A stretch of 64,000 nucleotides of DNA from Faecalicatena contorta (GTDB lineage: Bacteria; Bacillota; Clostridia; Lachnospirales; Lachnospiraceae): contig NZ_JAFBIY010000005.1 in assembly GCF_021531975.1 (NCBI RefSeq), forward strand, positions 1-64,000, in the 5' to 3' direction. The notes under the pieces are model-generated. The model ran no database searches. It worked only from the letters and a program-made list of their open reading frames with translations, and was not told where the DNA came from. A program made the translations under genes and the position numbers. Positions 60,445 to 64,000 of the stretch are shown here, one piece after another. Position 1 is the first letter of the stretch, and each line of letters starts with the position of its first letter.

Positions 60445-60633
60445 ATGAGATACCGGATTGAATATGCAAACGGAAAGTGCTGTAATTTTGCCAACAGCCG
60501 GAAAGACCTTCTGGATTGGCTGAAACTATTAAAGGATGAAGAAATCACTGACATTCGTAAAATATACAAAAATGGTGTAACAGATTCCGTATTTGAAAAA
60601 TATCGGGGCTATGTGAATAAAAATGCCGGATAG
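60445..60633 (+). CDS. Small hypothetical protein
   Basis: 62 residues from the ATG at 60445 (AGGGGG upstream), beginning MRYRIEYANGKCCNFANSRK. No motif recognised. Commonly such a gene follows tnpV in these elements, but that is from general familiarity. Confidence 0.6.
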   Translation: MRYRIEYANGKCCNFANSRKDLLDWLKLLKDEEITDIRKIYKNGVTDSVFEKYRGYVNKNAG

Positions 60634-60648
60634 GAAGGAGAAGACAGG

Positions 60649-60942
60649 ATGAAAGCCATACGTTTTATTTTGAAAATCATTTTACTGCCGGTAGTGATTG
60701 CCTTGGCACTAACAAGGCTGCTTGCAGAGTTCCTTGCCGGAATATCAGCGGTTATCTTCCGGGTAATAGCAGGGATTTTTCTTCTGACAGCATTCCTGAG
60801 TTATGGGTTTGGTTTGGAAGGATCTGCTGAGTGTCTGAGAATGGTATTGGCTGGATTCCTGTTCTATCTTCTGCCATGTACGATTGAGATCGTGATAGCC
60901 GGAATCATCCTTTTGGAAGACTGGATTCGCTCTTTTACATAG
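60649..60942 (+). CDS. CD1845-family small membrane protein
   Basis: 97 residues, three hydrophobic segments, and similar in layout to the protein at 32,581. AGGAAGGAG precedes the ATG. Confidence 0.7.
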   Translation: MKAIRFILKIILLPVVIALALTRLLAEFLAGISAVIFRVIAGIFLLTAFLSYGFGLEGSAECLRMVLAGFLFYLLPCTIEIVIAGIILLEDWIRSFT

Positions 60943-60968
60943 AAAGAGGGCAGAAAGGACACACGATT

Positions 60969-61250
60969 ATGAAAAGAGAATTAGTGGAAAGCTACTTCGA
61001 CTGGAATGAGATCAGGCTGGAAGCATATTTACGGATTGATCCGCAGCTGATCGAACTGGAGGGGGAATGCGAGAAAACAATGGATGAATTGAAACCTTAT
61101 ATAGAGAAATATGGACATGAGTTCTGGACGATTATTGACCGAATCATATCGGCAAGACATGCAGTAGAAGCCTATATCAGCCGGGAAATGTATATCCGGG
61201 GATTCTTGGATTATGAACGTTTGGTATGTGAGATTGAGAGGGATATATGA
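60969..61250 (+). CDS. Hypothetical protein
   Basis: 93 residues, acidic and helical, with no signal or membrane segment. AGAAAGGAC upstream. Overlaps the next gene by 4 bases. Not recognised. Confidence 0.6.
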   Translation: MKRELVESYFDWNEIRLEAYLRIDPQLIELEGECEKTMDELKPYIEKYGHEFWTIIDRIISARHAVEAYISREMYIRGFLDYERLVCEIERDI

Positions 61251-61543
61251 AGATGAAAGATAAAGAATTGATGGAATTTGTGGATAATGTCATTCAGGAA
61301 CGGATGCAGAGTGCGTTCAGCAAAATGAAAGCTGGGAAAAAATCGTATGCAGATGATGTTGAGCGGAAGTATGAGGAAGCTGTCTCATTGCTTCCAGAAG
61401 ATAAACAACAGGCAGTCCGGGCATACTGTGATACTATTTTTGACAGCGGAGCAGATGCCGAGCAGTTCTTTTATCGGTTGGGACTGAGGGATGGGGTTCG
61501 ATTGAATAAAATCATAAAAAATATAATAAAAAGTGTTTCATAA
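61247..61543 (+). CDS. DUF6809-like small protein
   Basis: 98 residues, helical, ending GADAEQFFYRLGLRDGVRLNK, a motif of small ICE proteins. Function unknown. It is the last gene before the restriction module. Confidence 0.6.
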   Translation: MKMKDKELMEFVDNVIQERMQSAFSKMKAGKKSYADDVERKYEEAVSLLPEDKQQAVRAYCDTIFDSGADAEQFFYRLGLRDGVRLNKIIKNIIKSVS

Positions 61544-61610
61544 TATGTGAAAAAGGCACCTGTAGTAATTCTCCTTAATTTTTTTAAAGCACAAACATAA
61601 CAAAGAAGGC

Positions 61611-61639
61611 TTTATAAGAAATGTTATTGATGCTATAAT
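61611..61639 (+). promoter_or_regulatory. Promoter of the restriction-modification pair
   Basis: -10 TATAAT (61634-61639), 17-base spacer, weak -35 TTTATA (61611-61616). Confidence 0.55.
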
Positions 61640-61672
61640 AAAATGGAGTATGTATACGAGAGGAGTCCGATT

Positions 61673-62647
61673 ATGTCTTATGGATTTGAAAACAAAAAAA
61701 TAGATGCGAATATAAAGACAGGTGCCTTATTTCAGATACATGGAATGACTGATTATTATTTAGGAGTTACTTTTAGATATCATGCCAAAGTATGGAATGG
61801 AGCTATTCCTATTAACTCTAAGTATCAAGGAATAGATATACCATGGACAGATGCTGATGTAATAGAGTGGACAAAACACTGTTATATTGAGCTTGATCCT
61901 GCAAAGAATGCAGTATGGCAGAATCAACAAAGAGTGTATTGGGACAACAAACAGTCTTATGATACCAGGGCTGTTTTTGAAGCATTAAATGGAACTGATT
62001 CTATGACAAGATGGATGTGTAGGAAATGTGGTCCTGTTCCACAGTGTAATCCGCAACCAGCGGCAAGAATAAAAGCTCTTAAACAAGCTGGATATTATAT
62101 TGCAACTATGAAAATGGATTGTGCCACATGTGGTGGAAAACAGTTTTTTGACTTACTGATTCGATTACCAAGAAAAGCTGCTGATAATGAAAAAAGATTT
62201 TCTATTTCTGTAAACTTACAGAATAGAATTAAAGATGTTTTGCCATTAAAAGACGTTTGTTTTGATACTCCATTAAAACCATCAGAAGTAGTTATTGATC
62301 ATAAATTCCCTTCATCAAGATGGGTGAATGGTGAAACTGTCAATGAGACCACGATGTCAGAAGAAAAAATCAGAAACAAATTTCAGATATTGACTAATCA
62401 GACCAATTTACAAAAGGAACGTTATTGTAAGCGGTGCGTTTCTACTGGAAAACGTGGTGATTTCTTTGGTATTGAGTGGTATTATCAGGGAGATACTGAA
62501 TGGAGAGGAAGTTCAAAAGCTGATGAAAATGGTTGTATCGGATGTTGTTGGTACGATATGGCTGAATGGAAGAAGCAATTTAATCGTTATCTCACTTATA
62601 AAGAAGGGATTGAAAAAATTATTGAAAAAGGTGGTAACAAAGAATGA
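61673..62647 (+). CDS. Putative HNH restriction endonuclease
   Basis: 324 residues from the ATG at 61673 (AGAGGAG upstream). A central cysteine set (MCRKCG, CATCGG), then an HNH-like block VVIDHKFPSSRW ... FQILTNQTNLQKERYCKRC, which is the His-metal finger pattern. Its stop overlaps the methyltransferase start by 4 bases, so the two are made together. Role as a type II restriction enzyme is inferred from this pairing. Recognition site unknown. A/T content is higher than in the rest of the element. Confidence 0.7.
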   Translation: MSYGFENKKIDANIKTGALFQIHGMTDYYLGVTFRYHAKVWNGAIPINSKYQGIDIPWTDADVIEWTKHCYIELDPAKNAVWQNQQRVYWDNKQSYDTRAVFEALNGTDSMTRWMCRKCGPVPQCNPQPAARIKALKQAGYYIATMKMDCATCGGKQFFDLLIRLPRKAADNEKRFSISVNLQNRIKDVLPLKDVCFDTPLKPSEVVIDHKFPSSRWVNGETVNETTMSEEKIRNKFQILTNQTNLQKERYCKRCVSTGKRGDFFGIEWYYQGDTEWRGSSKADENGCIGCCWYDMAEWKKQFNRYLTYKEGIEKIIEKGGNKE

Positions 62648-63963
62648 TAAAAACAGTTGGAAGCGTTTGCTCAGGTATTGAGGCGGCAACTGTAGCATGG
62701 GAACCTTTAGGATTTAAATTTCAGTGGTTATCGGAGATTGCTACTTTTCCCACCAAAGTTCTAGCAGAGAAATATCCATCTGTTCCTAATGTTGGTGATA
62801 TGAATAATATCCCAGATTTAATAAGGGAAAAAAGTATAGATTCTCCTGATTTGATATGTGGTGGGACTCCATGTCAAGCATTTTCTTACGCTGGATGGCA
62901 AAATGGATTAAATGATGATAGGGGAAACCTAACTCTAAAATTTGTTGATATCATTAATGCTAATGATGAAAGACGATTAGAAGAAAATAAGGATTGTACG
63001 ATTGTATTTTGGGAAAATGTTGAAGGGGTGCTTTCTGATAAAACGAATGCATTTGGATGTATGATATCATCAATGGCAGGACTTTCAGAAGTGCTTGAAA
63101 AAAAACGATGGCCAAATGCTGGATTGTTGAGAGGCCCAAAAAGAAATGTTGCATGGAGAGTTTTAGATGCAAAATATTTTGGAGTGCCACAACAGAGAAA
63201 AAGGTTGTATGTATTGGCAGGAGGAAAAGACTTTAATCCAGAGAATATATTGTTTGAAGAACATAAAGTAAAATTTCCTGATTATCCTACATATGATTTA
63301 GTGGTTGAAAAAGATGGTCATAAATTTGAGGCATTTAGAAGCTATACAGATTGTTTATATTCTGCATATGGAACTAAATGGAATGGAAATGCTGCAGCAT
63401 ACAATGGTTCTCTATTTATAGTTCAGGATGAACGAATTAGAAGAATTTCTCCAATAGAATGTGAAAGATTGATGGGATTTCCAGAAGGCTATACAGATAT
63501 TTCATCAGCAACAAGAACAACTAGGTATCAAGCATTGGGAAATTCGTGGGCTGTTCCAGTTGTAAAGTGGATTGGTCAACGTATGGTAGATACGCAACTA
63601 TCGGATTTGAAAATAATCCCAGATGATCTTGAAGATTATGTTAGCATTTTAAATGACAAATCAGAATTTTATGATTTTGGTAAAGATAGTTTAGTTCCTA
63701 AGAATGGGAAAATAATAAACTGTACTTCTATCCCAGAAAAATGTAAGTTTAAGAATTTGTTAGATATTCTATCACCTGATGCACCTGAAGAAATATACAT
63801 ATCTCCTGTTGGTTGTAATGGGATTGTGAGGAGAAAACAGGAAAGAAATCTATCAATTAATCTTAGGCTAGAAGAAGTATTGATATCTATTGCCTCACAG
63901 ATGTCGCCTGAAGAAATCGAAAAAAGATCTCGTGTGCAAAAAAGAGGTAGATTTAGCAATTGA
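62644..63963 (+). CDS. DNA cytosine-5 methyltransferase
   Basis: 439 residues. Motif I VGSVCSGIEAAT, motif IV with the catalytic cysteine GGTPCQAFSYAGW, motif VI FWENVEG, motif VIII region QQRKRLYVLAGG, and motif X GNSWAVPVVKWIG. The C-terminal 120 residues are an extension beyond the usual end. It methylates cytosine and protects DNA from the partner nuclease. Last gene in the window. Confidence 0.92.
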   Translation: MIKTVGSVCSGIEAATVAWEPLGFKFQWLSEIATFPTKVLAEKYPSVPNVGDMNNIPDLIREKSIDSPDLICGGTPCQAFSYAGWQNGLNDDRGNLTLKFVDIINANDERRLEENKDCTIVFWENVEGVLSDKTNAFGCMISSMAGLSEVLEKKRWPNAGLLRGPKRNVAWRVLDAKYFGVPQQRKRLYVLAGGKDFNPENILFEEHKVKFPDYPTYDLVVEKDGHKFEAFRSYTDCLYSAYGTKWNGNAAAYNGSLFIVQDERIRRISPIECERLMGFPEGYTDISSATRTTRYQALGNSWAVPVVKWIGQRMVDTQLSDLKIIPDDLEDYVSILNDKSEFYDFGKDSLVPKNGKIINCTSIPEKCKFKNLLDILSPDAPEEIYISPVGCNGIVRRKQERNLSINLRLEEVLISIASQMSPEEIEKRSRVQKRGRFSN

Positions 63964-64000
63964 TAATAGACAGTCCAAAGGGCATCAACTGTAAAATAGT

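Larger units (their letters stand above)
57780..64000. mobile_element. Second serine-recombinase element, partial, inserted in virD4
   Basis: Starts where virD4 breaks (about 57,777-57,781). It has a recombinase at its left end, a TnpV-like protein, four small ICE-type proteins and a restriction-modification pair. The right end is outside the window. Confidence 0.78.

Overview
The window reads as a low-GC Firmicutes chromosome, most likely a gut Lachnospiraceae or close Clostridia relative. The evidence is the gene order around the replication origin, clostridial families such as DUF3881, DUF4446 and the C-GCAxxG-C-C protein, and clostridial-type mobile elements. The taxon is an inference, because no rRNA gene is present to confirm it.

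Positions 1 to about 27,570 are core chromosome. An rrn-type promoter at the left edge fires leftward, out of the window. It is followed by tRNA-Ser, plsC, a two-subunit class I fumarase, several membrane or regulator genes and the minus-strand block gyrA-gyrB-recF-yaaA-dnaN-dnaA. A DnaA-box cluster between dnaA and dnaN is the best oriC candidate. On the plus strand the mirror block runs rpmH-rnpA-yidD-yidC-khpB(jag)-mnmE-mnmG-rsmG-parA-parB-DUF4446-serS-DUF3881, with two perfect parS sites before parA. Short palindromes built on GGGACG/GGGGACGGG recur between genes.

From the tRNA-Arg(CCU) at 27,936 onward the DNA is accessory and looks like the left part of an integrative conjugative element (ICE). 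It has a ParB-ParA-ParB cassette, two RepA_N replication proteins and small cargo genes. Further in come an XRE/ImmA-type switch, a Y-family polymerase with a YolD partner, a sigma-like regulator and a 1,764-residue sortase-anchored SpaA-repeat adhesin. The segment closes with an antirepressor, PcfB and a broken VirD4 coupling protein. A direct repeat lies before the sigma-like gene and again before the adhesin.

Two serine-recombinase elements are nested inside the ICE. The first (about 35,057-42,528) is a Tn4451-like transposon carrying tet(O) and tet(40), TnpV, TnpW and a relaxase remnant. It splits a yaiI gene, and joining the two flanks restores a 150-codon reading frame. An Lsa-type ABC-F gene with a leader-peptide attenuator lies just outside it. 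The second element begins at about 57,780 inside virD4 and runs past the right edge. It carries a recombinase with an unusual repeated tail, TnpV-like and other small proteins, and an HNH endonuclease/cytosine methyltransferase pair that looks like a type II restriction-modification system.

All three resistance genes have upstream leader peptides and/or hairpins, so the region is rich in translation-coupled regulation. Neither the right end of the ICE nor the missing half of virD4 is in the window.
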